Below, one piece after another: positions 51,430 through 61,211 of a DNA stretch of 64,000 nt. A program made the translations under genes and the position numbers. The notes under the pieces were generated by a model. The model saw nothing but the letters and a program-made list of their open reading frames with translations, made no database searches and was not told where the DNA came from. This stretch comes from Pseudomonas haemolytica (GTDB taxonomy: Bacteria; Pseudomonadota; Gammaproteobacteria; Pseudomonadales; Pseudomonadaceae). The first letter of the stretch is position 1. Each line of letters begins with the position of its first letter. Where the stretch lies: the NCBI RefSeq assembly GCF_009659625.1, contig NZ_VOIW01000001.1, positions 248,001 to 312,000 on the forward strand, given 5' to 3'.

Positions 51430-52942
51430 ATGGGCGATGAGGATGTAAATGTGGGAGCTGTTCAGCATCCACGATCCGGTTGCGCCCCCTGTGCTTGGCC
51501 TCATACAACGCCTGGTCAGCCTTGAGCAGCAAACCCTCAAGGGTCATACGGCTGCGTTTGTGCCAGGTGCTCATGCCGATGCTTACGGTAATCGGCTGTT
51601 CGTCCCCGGCTACCCGCGGCAAGTGTTGAACGCCCTCGCGGATATGCTCGGCGATCACCCAGGCGCCCTTGGCGTCGGTGTGGGGCAGCACCACGGCGAA
51701 CTCTTCACCTCCATAGCGTGCCGCCAGGTCGGCTGGGCGCCGGATATTGCTGTCGATCACTTGCGCCACCGTACGCAGTGCATCATCGCCGCCCTGGTGG
51801 CCATGGCGGTCGTTGAAGGCTTTGAAGTGGTCCACATCGATCATCAGCACCGTCAGCGGCTCGGTTGAGCGTTGTGCCCGGTCCCATTCCAGGCGCAGGC
51901 GTTCGTCCAGGGTACGGCGGTTAGCCAGGCCGGTGAGGGCATCTGTTGCTGCCAGTTCTGACAGCATCTGCTCAACGCCATGGCGACGACGCAGCTCCAC
52001 ACACAATGCCCAGGTCAGCCACAGCAGGCCCACGCACAGCACGCCCGTCGCGATACTCACCAACCATGCCGCACGCCGCCAGGGTGCGAATACTTCATCG
52101 CTGGACAACGCCACCGCGACGATCAGCGGCAAGTTACCCACATTGGAGAAACTGTAGAGCCGTGCCTGGCGGTCGACACTGGAGATGCTCTGGAAGCTGC
52201 CATCGCGCTCGCGCAGCATGCGTGCCACGTTGGGGCGCTGGCTCATGTCCTTGTCGATCATACCCACTTCAAGCAACGGCTCCTGCGCCAACAGGATGCC
52301 TTGATGGTTGATCAGGTTGATGGTGCTGTTGCTGCCGATATTCAGGCTGCTGAACAATTGGTGGAAGTACGACAGGCGCATGGACGCGGCGGCCACACCC
52401 AGGAAGCGCCCGTCCGGTGACGACACGCGGCGGCTGAATGCGATACGCCATGGGTCATCGCACACACAGCGGGCCATGAACGGGCGACTGATGTACAACC
52501 CAGCATCGGGATTGCTGCGGTGCACCTGAAAGTAGTCCCGATCGGCGAAGTTCCCCATCTTCGGTGTGAGCACAGAGGAGTCGGCAATCACCTCGCCGGT
52601 CGGGTCCAGCAGCAGGATATCGCCCTTGTAGGGCGCGGCGGCAGAGCGGTCGAATAGCACCAGATGGCGGATGCCCTCTGATACGTCCTGCAGGTCAGTG
52701 CGCTCGGTGGCGGTGATCAGGCCTTTGAGGGCCATGTCATAGAGCTCGACGTTACGCAGCACGTCGGCGTCGATCAATTGCGTGATGGTGTTGGCGGTGC
52801 GCTTGGCCGCCTGCAAGGTATTGGCATGTTCACGAATCAGCAGTGCAGTGACGATGCCCACGATCAGCAACACCGTGAGCGCGCTGCCCAGGATCAGCAA
52901 GCGCTCCGGGCGGCGGTTGGGGCGAACGAGGCTTGGACTCAT
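51428..52942 (-). CDS. Membrane diguanylate cyclase with periplasmic dCache-like sensor
   Basis: A 504-residue protein: TM helix 1 (LLILGSALTVLLIVGIVTALL), a periplasmic sensor of about 260 residues of the dCache type (YDMALKGLI, FADRDYFQVHRSNPDAGLYIS), TM helix 2 (AAWLVSIATGVLCVGLLWLTW), and a GGDEF domain. The signature is GGEEF, which is active in many cyclases; FKAFNDRHGHQGGDDAL is intact. RPAD five residues before GGEEF is an RxxD inhibitory site, so product feedback is expected. It makes c-di-GMP in response to an unknown extracellular ligand. Convergent with lpxC. Confidence 0.9.
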   Translation of the reverse strand: MSPSLVRPNRRPERLLILGSALTVLLIVGIVTALLIREHANTLQAAKRTANTITQLIDADVLRNVELYDMALKGLITATERTDLQDVSEGIRHLVLFDRSAAAPYKGDILLLDPTGEVIADSSVLTPKMGNFADRDYFQVHRSNPDAGLYISRPFMARCVCDDPWRIAFSRRVSSPDGRFLGVAAASMRLSYFHQLFSSLNIGSNSTINLINHQGILLAQEPLLEVGMIDKDMSQRPNVARMLRERDGSFQSISSVDRQARLYSFSNVGNLPLIVAVALSSDEVFAPWRRAAWLVSIATGVLCVGLLWLTWALCVELRRRHGVEQMLSELAATDALTGLANRRTLDERLRLEWDRAQRSTEPLTVLMIDVDHFKAFNDRHGHQGGDDALRTVAQVIDSNIRRPADLAARYGGEEFAVVLPHTDAKGAWVIAEHIREGVQHLPRVAGDEQPITVSIGMSTWHKRSRMTLEGLLLKADQALYEAKHRGRNRIVDAEQLPHLHPHRP

Positions 52943-53008
52943 CGGAGGTACTTCTGCTTTGAGGATGCCAATAGCTTAGTAGCAACTCCGGAATAGGGCG
53001 CAGAACCA

Positions 53009-53103
53009 AAATGTGGGAGGGGCCTTGCTCCCGATAGCTGAGTGTCAGTCAATAATATGTCGACTGACCCACCGCTATCGGGAGCAATCCCCCTCCCACA
53101 TTT
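53009..53103. repeat. REPIN-type inverted pair of REP sequences (copy 3)
   Basis: Arms about 53009-53037 and 53073-53103 match the other two copies but carry several mismatches (GGGCCTTGC on one side, GCAATCCCCC on the other). It lies between the diguanylate cyclase and porin genes. Confidence 0.88.
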
Positions 53104-53112
53104 GGAACGTTG

Positions 53113-54435
53113 TCAGAACACGTTGATCGGATAGTCCACGATCACGCGGTACTCATCCACATCCCGATCCACCGCCGAGTAGCCATTGCCACCACGGTTG
53201 GTTGCCCATTGCAGGCGTACGGCCAGGTCCTTGGCCTTGCCGCCCTGCACCACATACTTGAGGTCAATATCCCGTTCCCAGTGCTTGGCGTCTTTGCCAT
53301 CGGCGCTGTACCAACTGCTGTAGCCGCGGCTGTTGGGGTCGACCTTGGTCAGGTCGGTCTTGCCGCTGATGTACGACACGGCGGACGTCAGGCCAGGCAC
53401 GCCGAGGCCGGCGAAGTCGTAAGCGTACTTGAGCTTCCATGAGCGCTCGTTGGGGCCGTTGAAGTCCGAGTACTGCTGGGAGTTGTCCAGGTAAATGCTG
53501 TCGCCCTGGGCGATGTAGTCGAACGGGGTGTTGCCGTTGACCCGCTGGTAGGTGGCAGTGACGCTGTGGTTGCCCACGCCTACGGTGAAATGCAGGCTGT
53601 AGGTGTTGTTGTCGATATCACCCAGCAAAGATTGGCCGGTGTCCTGGGTGTGGTAGTAGTGCAGGCCGGGGGTCAGGCTGATCAGGTCATTCAGCGCGTA
53701 GGTATATTCCAGGTCGTAGTAATACTGGTGCCATACATCCTTGAGCTCAGAGGCGTACAGGTTGCTGGTCAGCCCTGGGATACCGCTGAATGATACGCCG
53801 GCCCAGTCCAGGTGCTGGCTGTCGGTGTTGGTGGGCAATGCGCCGTAGCTGGTGCCGATGCGCCGATGGCCGCTCTGGTTATAGAGCTTGGTGAAGCTGG
53901 CCTGGCCGCCTTCGATCATCCAACCGTCGAAACTGTGGTTAGTCACGCTCACGCCACGGAAGGTCTGCGGCAACATGCGGGTCATGCCGCCGGCAATCAC
54001 CGGGTTATTGAGGAACAGGTCGCCGGCCTTCAGTTCGGTATCGAAGGCGCGCATTTTCAAGGTGCCACCGGCGGTGGAGAACGAACCGGGTGCCTTGCCG
54101 TTGCCGCTGCCGTAGGGAAGGATGCTGGAGCCGTCAGTGCCGCCACCGCCATCGAGCTTGAGGCCGAGCATGGCATTGAGGTCCAGGCCGAAGCCGACGG
54201 TGCCTTGGGTGTAGCCGGATTCAAAGGTGCCGATAAAGCCCTGGCCCCATTCCTTGCTGTCATCGGTGTGAATGTCGCGACGGTCGCGGTTCATGTAGTA
54301 GTTGCGAGTGTTGATCGTGAGGTGGGAGCCTTCGACGAAACCGTCAGTGGAAGTGGTGTCTGCCGCCTGGGCGAGAGGGGCGATCGTTGCGGCAATCGCG
54401 AGGAATAGCGGGGTGAACGTCAGCGAGGTCTTCAC
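53113..54435 (-). CDS. OprD-family outer-membrane porin
   Basis: A 440-residue substrate-specific porin. Signal peptide ([18 protein letters not shown]), then the OprD pattern: [21 protein letters not shown] at the mature N-terminus, [15 protein letters not shown], and a C-terminus ending VDYPINVF with terminal Phe. Family members take up basic amino acids, carboxylates or dipeptides; the substrate is unknown. GTG 54435 has AAGGAG 8 nt upstream; the frame's earlier TTG at 54456 contains that ribosome site and is not the start. Confidence 0.9.
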   Translation of the reverse strand: MKTSLTFTPLFLAIAATIAPLAQAADTTSTDGFVEGSHLTINTRNYYMNRDRRDIHTDDSKEWGQGFIGTFESGYTQGTVGFGLDLNAMLGLKLDGGGGTDGSSILPYGSGNGKAPGSFSTAGGTLKMRAFDTELKAGDLFLNNPVIAGGMTRMLPQTFRGVSVTNHSFDGWMIEGGQASFTKLYNQSGHRRIGTSYGALPTNTDSQHLDWAGVSFSGIPGLTSNLYASELKDVWHQYYYDLEYTYALNDLISLTPGLHYYHTQDTGQSLLGDIDNNTYSLHFTVGVGNHSVTATYQRVNGNTPFDYIAQGDSIYLDNSQQYSDFNGPNERSWKLKYAYDFAGLGVPGLTSAVSYISGKTDLTKVDPNSRGYSSWYSADGKDAKHWERDIDLKYVVQGGKAKDLAVRLQWATNRGGNGYSAVDRDVDEYRVIVDYPINVF

Positions 54436-54509
54436 CGGTGGAGCTCCTTTGGTCAATCAAGAACGGCCAGTGTCGTGGGGGTGTGCCCGGCCTTTTTTTA
54501 CGGCAAAAA

Positions 54510-54533
54510 AAAGCCGCTGAAGTCAGCGGCTTT
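54510..54533 (-). terminator. Intrinsic terminator behind the efflux/two-component operon
   Basis: AAAGCCGCTGA (54510-54520) pairs with TCAGCGGCTTT (54523-54533). On the minus strand the stem is followed by TTTTTTTT, so it ends the transcript coming from the histidine kinase gene before the porin gene. Confidence 0.88.
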
Positions 54534-54696
54534 AAGACAGATTCCCAGTGTAGAGCCCTGGAAAAAAGTCGAGGGAAATTCGGGTAAGCGGGTCAGCTGC
54601 CTTTGCCGTCGCGCTCATCGATGCGTCAAATTAACGCAGGCGAGCGGTGCGATACAGAGTGTAACAAGATAATAACTATTGCCCAAATCGCAACAG

Positions 54697-56061
54697 TCAG
54701 ACCGGCAGGGTGATGCCGAAGGTATTACCGCCGCCTTCACTGCGTACAAACACATCCCCGCCGTGCATCAACGCAATCGCCTTGACGATGGCCAGCCCCA
54801 GCCCGTGATTCGCCCCGCTGTTGCTGCGCGATGCATCCACCCGATAGAAGCGTTCGAACAAGCGTGACAAGTGTTCGCTGGCAATCGCCTCGCCGGGGTT
54901 GGTCACGCCAATCGCTACCTGTTGCTCCTGTATTTCGATATGCACGTCGATAACCTGCCCGGGCGCGGTGTGTTGTACGGCGTTGCTCAGCAGGTTGATC
55001 AGCGCACGGCGCAGGTGGGCCTTTTCGATCTGCACCAGGGCATCGCCATGCACCCGCACCTCGACCTGGGCGTCTTCGAGGATGAAATCCAGATAGTCGA
55101 GGGTGGTTGCCACTTCATCGGCCAGGGAGCTTTCGATCAGCTTGGTGGCCTTGCTGCCCTGGTCGGCGCTGGCGAGGAACAGCATGTCATTGATGATCGA
55201 GCGCAGCCGCTCCAGCTCTTCCAGGTTCGATTGCAGCACCTCGAAATACTGCTCCGCCGAACGGCCACGGGTGAGGGCTACCTGGGTCTGGCCGATCAGG
55301 TTGGTCAGCGGCGAGCGCAGCTCATGGGCGACGTCGGCGTTGAACGATTCCAGGCGCGAGTAAGCCTGTTCAACGCGGTCGAGGGTGGCGTTGAATGAGT
55401 TGACGAACTGACTCAATTCCGGCGGCAGTGGCGACAACTGCAGGCGCCCGGAGAGTTTGGGCGGCGCAAGTTTTTGCGCTTCATCCGAGAGTTTGCCCAG
55501 GGGCTTGAGGCCGATACGCGCGACCCAGAACCCCAGCAACGCCGCCAGCACCACACCGACCAGCGCCAGGCTGACCAACGCCATCAGCAAGTGGTGCTGG
55601 GTGGCGCGGAAGTTTTCGGTGTCGATGGCGATCATAAAGCGCAGTGCCGGGCGCTGGTCCTTGGCTGGAAACTGGCTGACCAGCACCTTGAACGGGTAAT
55701 CGTGGCCTGGCAGGCGCAGGTCGCGCTTGCCCGTCGAGCCTTCAGCGAAGGCGCGAATCTTGGCGTCCGGCTCGCCGTACTCGTAGCTCGGGTCGCTGCT
55801 GACCACCCAGAAGCGGATGCGCTTGTCTTCTTCGCCCAGCAGCTTGAGCTTGGCCTTGATCTTGACCCAATGGTCCGGCGTGCCGAAGCGATTGACCGAT
55901 GATTCCAGCACGCTGTAGCGCGCATCCAGTTCGGCCCCCGGCAACAGCCCCAAGCCGCGGTCCACCTGCTGGTACAGTGCGCCGCCGATCAATACGAAGA
56001 TCAGCAGCGCCACCAGGGTGAACATGCTGCTCAGGCGCAGGGCGATGGAATTAGTCGACAC
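54697..56061 (-). CDS. Sensor histidine kinase, CopS/CusS-like heavy-metal sensor family
   Basis: A 454-residue two-TM kinase: N-terminal SIALRLSSMFTLVALLIFVLIGG, a periplasmic sensor of about 140 residues, TM2, HAMP, the phosphoacceptor His in FNADVAHELRSPLTNL, N box LINLLSNAVQHT, and GLGLAIV. The sensor's opening (YQQVDRGLGLLPGAELDARYSVLESSV) resembles copper/heavy-metal sensors. GTG 56061 overlaps the response-regulator stop by 11 nt with GGAG upstream; the longer frame reads antisense to the regulator. Last gene of the efflux operon. Confidence 0.87.
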   Translation of the reverse strand: MSTNSIALRLSSMFTLVALLIFVLIGGALYQQVDRGLGLLPGAELDARYSVLESSVNRFGTPDHWVKIKAKLKLLGEEDKRIRFWVVSSDPSYEYGEPDAKIRAFAEGSTGKRDLRLPGHDYPFKVLVSQFPAKDQRPALRFMIAIDTENFRATQHHLLMALVSLALVGVVLAALLGFWVARIGLKPLGKLSDEAQKLAPPKLSGRLQLSPLPPELSQFVNSFNATLDRVEQAYSRLESFNADVAHELRSPLTNLIGQTQVALTRGRSAEQYFEVLQSNLEELERLRSIINDMLFLASADQGSKATKLIESSLADEVATTLDYLDFILEDAQVEVRVHGDALVQIEKAHLRRALINLLSNAVQHTAPGQVIDVHIEIQEQQVAIGVTNPGEAIASEHLSRLFERFYRVDASRSNSGANHGLGLAIVKAIALMHGGDVFVRSEGGGNTFGITLPV

Positions 56062-56728
56062 TACGGCTCTCCAGCACGTAGCCCATGCCGCGAATAGTGT
56101 GCAGCAGCTTATGTTCGAACGGCCCGTCGAGCTTGGCGCGCAGGCGCTTGATCGCCACTTCCACCACGTTGGCATCGCTGTCGAAGTTGATGTCCCAGAC
56201 CATCTCGGCAATGGCGGTCTTGGACAGGATCTCACCCTGGCGTCGCGCCAATACGCTGAGCAGTGAGAATTCCTTGGCCGTCAGGTCCAGGCGCTGGCCG
56301 TTGCGGCTGGCCTTGCGGCTGATCAGGTCGATCCACAGGTCGGCGACCGTGACTTGTACCGGTTCGTGGCCGCCGCTGCGCCGGGTCAGGGCTTGCAGGC
56401 GTGCCACCAGTTCCAGGAACGAAAAGGGCTTGCCCAGGTAATCATCGGCACCTTCGCGCAGGCCGCGTATGCGGTCTTCCACGCGTTCGCGGGCGGTGAG
56501 CATGATCACCGGCGTCTGCTTGCGGGCGCGCAAGGCCCGCAACACGCCGAAGCCATCCAGGCCGGGGAGCATCACGTCAAGTACGATCACCGCGTAATCG
56601 TTCTCCAGCGCCAGGTGCAAACCCTCGACGCCTTCGCGTGCCACATCGACGGTGTAGCCTTGCTCCGTCAGGCCGCGGTGCAGGTAGTCCGCGGTTTTTT
56701 CTTCATCTTCAATAATCAGGACGCGCAT
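56051..56728 (-). CDS. OmpR-family response regulator, CopR/CusR-like
   Basis: A 225-residue regulator. Receiver domain MRVLIIEDEEKTADYL with phosphoacceptor Asp in IVLDVMLPGLDG (about residue 51) and Lys in GADDYLGKPF, followed by a winged-helix DNA-binding domain ending IRGMGYVLE. Starts 7 nt after the RND stop, so it is made with the pump. Confidence 0.92.
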   Translation of the reverse strand: MRVLIIEDEEKTADYLHRGLTEQGYTVDVAREGVEGLHLALENDYAVIVLDVMLPGLDGFGVLRALRARKQTPVIMLTARERVEDRIRGLREGADDYLGKPFSFLELVARLQALTRRSGGHEPVQVTVADLWIDLISRKASRNGQRLDLTAKEFSLLSVLARRQGEILSKTAIAEMVWDINFDSDANVVEVAIKRLRAKLDGPFEHKLLHTIRGMGYVLESRSVD

Positions 56729-56735
56729 GACCGCC

Positions 56736-59700
56736 TCAGTGTGTGGTCGCCAGCGCTCGCGCTGGTTTGGGCCTGTGGAAAAGCCGTTCAAGGTACAAGT
56801 ATATGACCGGAGTGGTGAACAGCGTCAGCGCCTGGCTCACCAGCAAGCCACCGACCACCGCGATGCCCAGTGGCTGGCGCAACTCCGCACCCGGGCCCGA
56901 GCCCAGCATCAACGGCACCGCACCGAGCAGCGCGGCGAGGGTGGTCATGATGATTGGCCGGAACCGCGTGACACAGGCTTCATAGATCGCATCCTCCGGC
57001 GGCAGCCCGCGCACGCGTTGGGCTTCCAGGGCGAAGTCGATCATCAGGATGCCGTTCTTCTTCACAATGCCGATCAGCAGCACCAGGCCGATCAAGGCCA
57101 TGATCGAAAAATCCTGGCCCAGCAGCCACAGCATGATCAATGCACCCAGGCCCGCCGAGGGCAAGGTGGAAATGATCGTCAGCGGGTGCACGAAACTCTC
57201 ATACAGCACACCCAGGATAATGTAGACCGCCACCAGCGCCGCGAGGATCAGCCACGGCTGACTGGCCAGCGAACTCTGGAACGCCTGTGCCGCGCCCTGG
57301 AAGTTGCCGATGAGGGTACTCGGCATGCCGATTTCGTTCTTGGCCTGGTTGAGCATGATCACTGCATCGCCCAGGGCCACGCCGGGCGCCAGGTTGAACG
57401 ACAGGTTGGCGGCGGGGAACATGCCGTCATGGCTGATGGACAACGGCCCGACGGTGGGCGGGTCGACCTTGGCCAGTGCCGACAGGGGCACCATCTCGTT
57501 GGTCAGCGGCGAGCGCAGGTAGAAGTAGTTGAGGCTTTCGGCCTTGCCGCGCTGTTGGCTGTCCAGTTCGAGTATCACTTGGTATTGGTTGATCTCGGTC
57601 TGGAACTCGTTGATCTGGCGCTGGCCGAAGGCGTCGTACAGCGCCTGGTCGACATCGGTGGCGGTCAGGCCGAAGCGGGCGGCGGCCTGGCGGTCGATGC
57701 TGATGTGGGTGATGCTGCCGCCCAGTTGCAGGTCGTTGGACAGGTCGCGAAACGCCGGGTTGGCGCGCAGTTTTTCGGTGAGGCGTTGGGTCCAGGTATT
57801 GAGCGTCGGGCCGTCGTTGCTCTTGAGCACGTATTGATACTGAGCGCGGCTGGGGCCGGAGCTCAAGTTGATGTCCTGGCCGGCGCGCAGGTACAGCACG
57901 ATACCCGGCACCTTGGCCAGTTGCGGGCGGAGGCGGTCGATGAACTGGCTGGCGGACACGTCACGATCACCACGGTCTTTCAGGGCGATCCAGAAGCGCC
58001 CGTTGGCGATGGTCTGGTTGCTGCCGGTGACGCCCACCGAATGGGAAAAGGCTTGCACCGCCGGGTCGGCCTTGACGATCTCGGCCAGGGCCTTGTGCTT
58101 GGCGACCATGTCCGGGTACGACACATCGGCCGCCGCCTCGCTGGTGCCGAGCACGAAGCCGGTGTCCTGGACCGGGAAGAAACCCTTGGGGATAAACACG
58201 TAGCCAACCACGGCCAGGGCCAGGGTCACCACGAAGATCGCGGCCATGCTGCGTTGGTGCGCCAGCGCGCGGCGCAGGTTGCGTGCATAGCCGGCCAACA
58301 GGCGTTCGCTGAAGGTGGGCTTGGCGTGGGCATGGTGGGTCGGCGCACGCATGAACAAGGCGGCCAGGGTCGGTGCCAATGTCAGCGAGACCACCACTGA
58401 AATCAGGATGGTCGAGGTGGCCGTCAGCGCGAACTCCTTGAACAGCCGCCCGACTACGCCGCCCATGAACAGCAACGGTATAAACGCCGCCACCAGTGAG
58501 AAGCTGATGGACACCACGGTAAAGCCAATTTCGCCGGAGCCCTTGATCGCGGCTTCGCGCTTGCCCAGGCCGGCCTCCAGGTGCCGGTGAATGTTCTCCA
58601 CCACCACAATCGCATCGTCCACCACAAAGCCCACGGCAATCACGATGGCCACCAGGGTCAGGTTGTTCAGGCTGAACCCCATCACGTACATGAAGGCGAA
58701 ACTGGCCACCAGCGATACACCGAGTACGGCAGACACAATCAGCGTCGCCGACAGCTGGCGCAGGAACAGCGCCATGACCGCCACCACCAGCAGGATAGCG
58801 ATCAGCAGGGTCATTTCCACTTCATGCAGGGAGGCGCGGATGGTCTTGGTGCGGTCGGTCAATACACTGACCTGCACCGAGGCCGGCAACATGCCTTCCA
58901 GGCGCGGCAGTTCGGCCTGGATGCGGTCGACGGTCTCGACGATGTTGGCGCCGGGCTGACGTGAAATAACCAGGTTGACCCCAGGCGTGTCGCCGGACCA
59001 GGCTTGTACGTAGGCGTTTTCCGAACCATTGATGACTTTGGCGATATCGCGCAGTTGAACCGGCGCACCGTCCTTGTAGGAAACGATTAACTGGCCGTAT
59101 TCCTCCGGGTGAAACAGTTGGTCGTTGGTCGACAGGGTCGACACGCTGTTCTCGCCATAAATCGCGCCCTTGGCCAGGTTCAGGCTCGACTGTTGGATGG
59201 TCAGGCGGATATCGGCGAGGGTCAGGCCGATGGCCGCGAGTTTGTCGGGGGACGCCTGCACGCGAATCGCCGGGCGCTGCTGGCCGGTGATGTTGATCTG
59301 GCCGACACCGTCGATCTGGCTGATTTGACGCGCTAGCAGGGTTTCCACGTAGTCGCTCAGCTCGGTGCTGGGCATGCTGGCGGAGCTGACGCTGAGGATC
59401 AGCACCGGGCTGTCCGCCGGGTTGACCTTCCTCCAGGTCGGCAAACTGGGCATATCGCTGGGCAGCTTGCCCGACGCGGTATTGATCGCGGCCTGGACCT
59501 CCTGGGCGGCGGTGTCGATGCTTTTTTCCAGGGTGAATTGCAGGGTTAAAAGGCTGGAGCCCAAGGCGCTGCTGGAGGTCATCTGAGTCATGCCGGGGAT
59601 GGCACTGAATTGCACCTCCAGAGGCGTGGCTACCGATGAGGCCATGGTGTCCGGGCTGGCGCCGGGCAGTTGCGCGGTGACCTGGATTGTCGGGAATTCC

Positions 59701-59831
59701 GCTTCCGGCAGTGGCGCGACAGCCAGGCGCGGGAAGGCAATGACCCCCAACAGCACCAAGGCGAATGTCAGCAGCAGGGTGGCGACCGGGTGATCAACGC
59801 ACCAGGCCGAGGGCGAACGGCTGCCGCTCAT
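56736..59831 (-). CDS. RND efflux pump permease, HAE1 (drug) family, MdtC-like
   Basis: A 1031-residue, 12-TM inner-membrane pump with two large periplasmic loops. TM4 carries the HAE1 proton-relay pair in AVGFVVDDAIVVVENIHRH, unlike metal-exporting HME pumps. A second conserved patch is IGLVLLIGIVKKNGILMIDFALE. It would expel drugs or amphiphiles through a periplasmic adaptor and a TolC-like channel encoded elsewhere. Start overlaps the adaptor stop (ATGA). Only one RND gene is present, unlike MdtB/MdtC or MuxB/MuxC pairs. Confidence 0.92.
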   Translation of the reverse strand: MSGSRSPSAWCVDHPVATLLLTFALVLLGVIAFPRLAVAPLPEAEFPTIQVTAQLPGASPDTMASSVATPLEVQFSAIPGMTQMTSSSALGSSLLTLQFTLEKSIDTAAQEVQAAINTASGKLPSDMPSLPTWRKVNPADSPVLILSVSSASMPSTELSDYVETLLARQISQIDGVGQINITGQQRPAIRVQASPDKLAAIGLTLADIRLTIQQSSLNLAKGAIYGENSVSTLSTNDQLFHPEEYGQLIVSYKDGAPVQLRDIAKVINGSENAYVQAWSGDTPGVNLVISRQPGANIVETVDRIQAELPRLEGMLPASVQVSVLTDRTKTIRASLHEVEMTLLIAILLVVAVMALFLRQLSATLIVSAVLGVSLVASFAFMYVMGFSLNNLTLVAIVIAVGFVVDDAIVVVENIHRHLEAGLGKREAAIKGSGEIGFTVVSISFSLVAAFIPLLFMGGVVGRLFKEFALTATSTILISVVVSLTLAPTLAALFMRAPTHHAHAKPTFSERLLAGYARNLRRALAHQRSMAAIFVVTLALAVVGYVFIPKGFFPVQDTGFVLGTSEAAADVSYPDMVAKHKALAEIVKADPAVQAFSHSVGVTGSNQTIANGRFWIALKDRGDRDVSASQFIDRLRPQLAKVPGIVLYLRAGQDINLSSGPSRAQYQYVLKSNDGPTLNTWTQRLTEKLRANPAFRDLSNDLQLGGSITHISIDRQAAARFGLTATDVDQALYDAFGQRQINEFQTEINQYQVILELDSQQRGKAESLNYFYLRSPLTNEMVPLSALAKVDPPTVGPLSISHDGMFPAANLSFNLAPGVALGDAVIMLNQAKNEIGMPSTLIGNFQGAAQAFQSSLASQPWLILAALVAVYIILGVLYESFVHPLTIISTLPSAGLGALIMLWLLGQDFSIMALIGLVLLIGIVKKNGILMIDFALEAQRVRGLPPEDAIYEACVTRFRPIIMTTLAALLGAVPLMLGSGPGAELRQPLGIAVVGGLLVSQALTLFTTPVIYLYLERLFHRPKPARALATTH

Positions 59832-60994
59832 GGTTGCACCTTGGTGTCAGCGGTCTGGATCACTTGTGGCGGCTCCTTGAGCACCTCCACCTGCGCGCCG
59901 GCCTTGAGCCGCGACTGCCCGTCGCTGACCAGCACATCCCCGGCCTGCACGCCTTTGATGATGTTGATCTCGCTGTTCTGGTAGGCGACCTGCACCGGCA
60001 CCACCTCCACCTTGTCACCCATCACCCGGTACACGAAGTGCGCGTCCAGGCCGCGCTGTACCACGGTCGGTGGCACCACCAGCGCGTTCTTGTCCAGGGC
60101 TGTCTGGATCTTGATGGTCACCAGTTGCCCCGGCCACAGCTTTTGCGATGGGTTGTTGAACTCGGCCTTGGCCCGCAGGGTGCCGGTGGTGGAGCTGATC
60201 TGGTTGTCGATCAGGCTCAAGTGGCCCTCGCCGAGCAGGTCGCCGGTCTGGCCGTTGGTATCGGCGCCCAGGTAGGCGTCGACACTGGCTTGGGTGGGTG
60301 CGGCGATCAAGCCCTGCAGGGTTGGCAGCATCTGCTGCGGCAAGGAGAACTCGACGGCAATCGGGTCGATCTGGGTGACTGAAAACAGCCCCTGGGTGTC
60401 GATCATGCGCAGGAAGTTGCCTTCATCCACGCTGCGAATACCTACCCGGCCGCTGACCGGGGAGCGAATCTGGGTATAGGAAAGTTGCACCTGAGCAGCG
60501 TCTATCGCAGCCTGGTTACCTTGTGCAGTGGCCTTGAGCTGGTTGACCAGCGCCTGTTGCTGGTCATAGGTCTGTTTCGACACGCCGTCGTCGATGCTCA
60601 GCTCTTTGTAGCGCTTGAGGTTGACCAGTGCCACTTGCAGTTGCGCCTGGCTCTCGCCCAATTGCGCCTTGGCCTGGTCAAGGCTCGCCCGGATAGAGCG
60701 GTCGTCGATGGTCGCCAGCAGGTCACCGGCTTTTACCCATTGGCCTTCCTTGACCAACAGTTTGGTGAGAATGCCGTCGATCTGCGGGCGAATCACCACA
60801 CTGTGCAACGACAACACCGAGCCGATGCCGCTGACAAATCGTGGAACATCCTGTTGCACCACACTCACCACCCGCACCGGTATCGCGGTAGGCGCTGCGA
60901 GGCGGGTCTTGACCGGTCGGGTCAACGCCCAGGCTGCAACGGCCAGTACCAAGAGGACGCCCACCATCAGGGCCGTGATTCGTTTTATTTGCAT
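59828..60994 (-). CDS. RND periplasmic adaptor (membrane fusion protein), MdtA-like
   Basis: A 388-residue adaptor: N-terminal membrane anchor (ITALMVGVLLVLAVAAWAL), lipoyl halves (VVIRPQIDGILTKLLVKEGQ, YTQIRSPVSGRVGIR), an alpha-hairpin of Gln/Ala-rich coiled coil between them, and a beta-barrel. No Shine-Dalgarno precedes ATG 60994 (CCCTCCT is there instead), so the start is less certain than the identity. First gene of the operon adaptor-permease-regulator-kinase. Confidence 0.87.
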   Translation of the reverse strand: MQIKRITALMVGVLLVLAVAAWALTRPVKTRLAAPTAIPVRVVSVVQQDVPRFVSGIGSVLSLHSVVIRPQIDGILTKLLVKEGQWVKAGDLLATIDDRSIRASLDQAKAQLGESQAQLQVALVNLKRYKELSIDDGVSKQTYDQQQALVNQLKATAQGNQAAIDAAQVQLSYTQIRSPVSGRVGIRSVDEGNFLRMIDTQGLFSVTQIDPIAVEFSLPQQMLPTLQGLIAAPTQASVDAYLGADTNGQTGDLLGEGHLSLIDNQISSTTGTLRAKAEFNNPSQKLWPGQLVTIKIQTALDKNALVVPPTVVQRGLDAHFVYRVMGDKVEVVPVQVAYQNSEINIIKGVQAGDVLVSDGQSRLKAGAQVEVLKEPPQVIQTADTKVQP

Positions 60995-61017
60995 AGGAGG
61001 GCGCCGGGGGCGCAGTT

Positions 61018-61162
61018 GCAAGTTTTAAGCTGCAAGCTGCAAGTTGAAGTGTGTGTAAATGCCTTATAGCTCTGTAACCCGGTCAGCACGGTGACGGCAA
61101 ACTGACAGCCGTGACAGCTAGGCGCTTTAACTTGCAGCTTGAAGCTCGCCGCTTGCCGCTCC
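61018..61162. repeat. Dispersed TTGCAGCTTGAAGC-type repeat region
   Basis: Two clusters, TTTTAAGCTGCAAGCTGCAA around 61024-61043 and TAACTTGCAGCTTGAAGCTC around 61129-61148, are roughly inverted copies of each other about 90 nt apart. They resemble the repeat after the LoiP-like gene at 1044-1094. They lie in the divergent region between the adaptor and the small protein gene. Confidence 0.55.
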
Positions 61163-61211
61163 ACCCCCGTATACTCGCGGTTTTACACCTACAGCTGCGC
61201 CGGAGCCTCCT

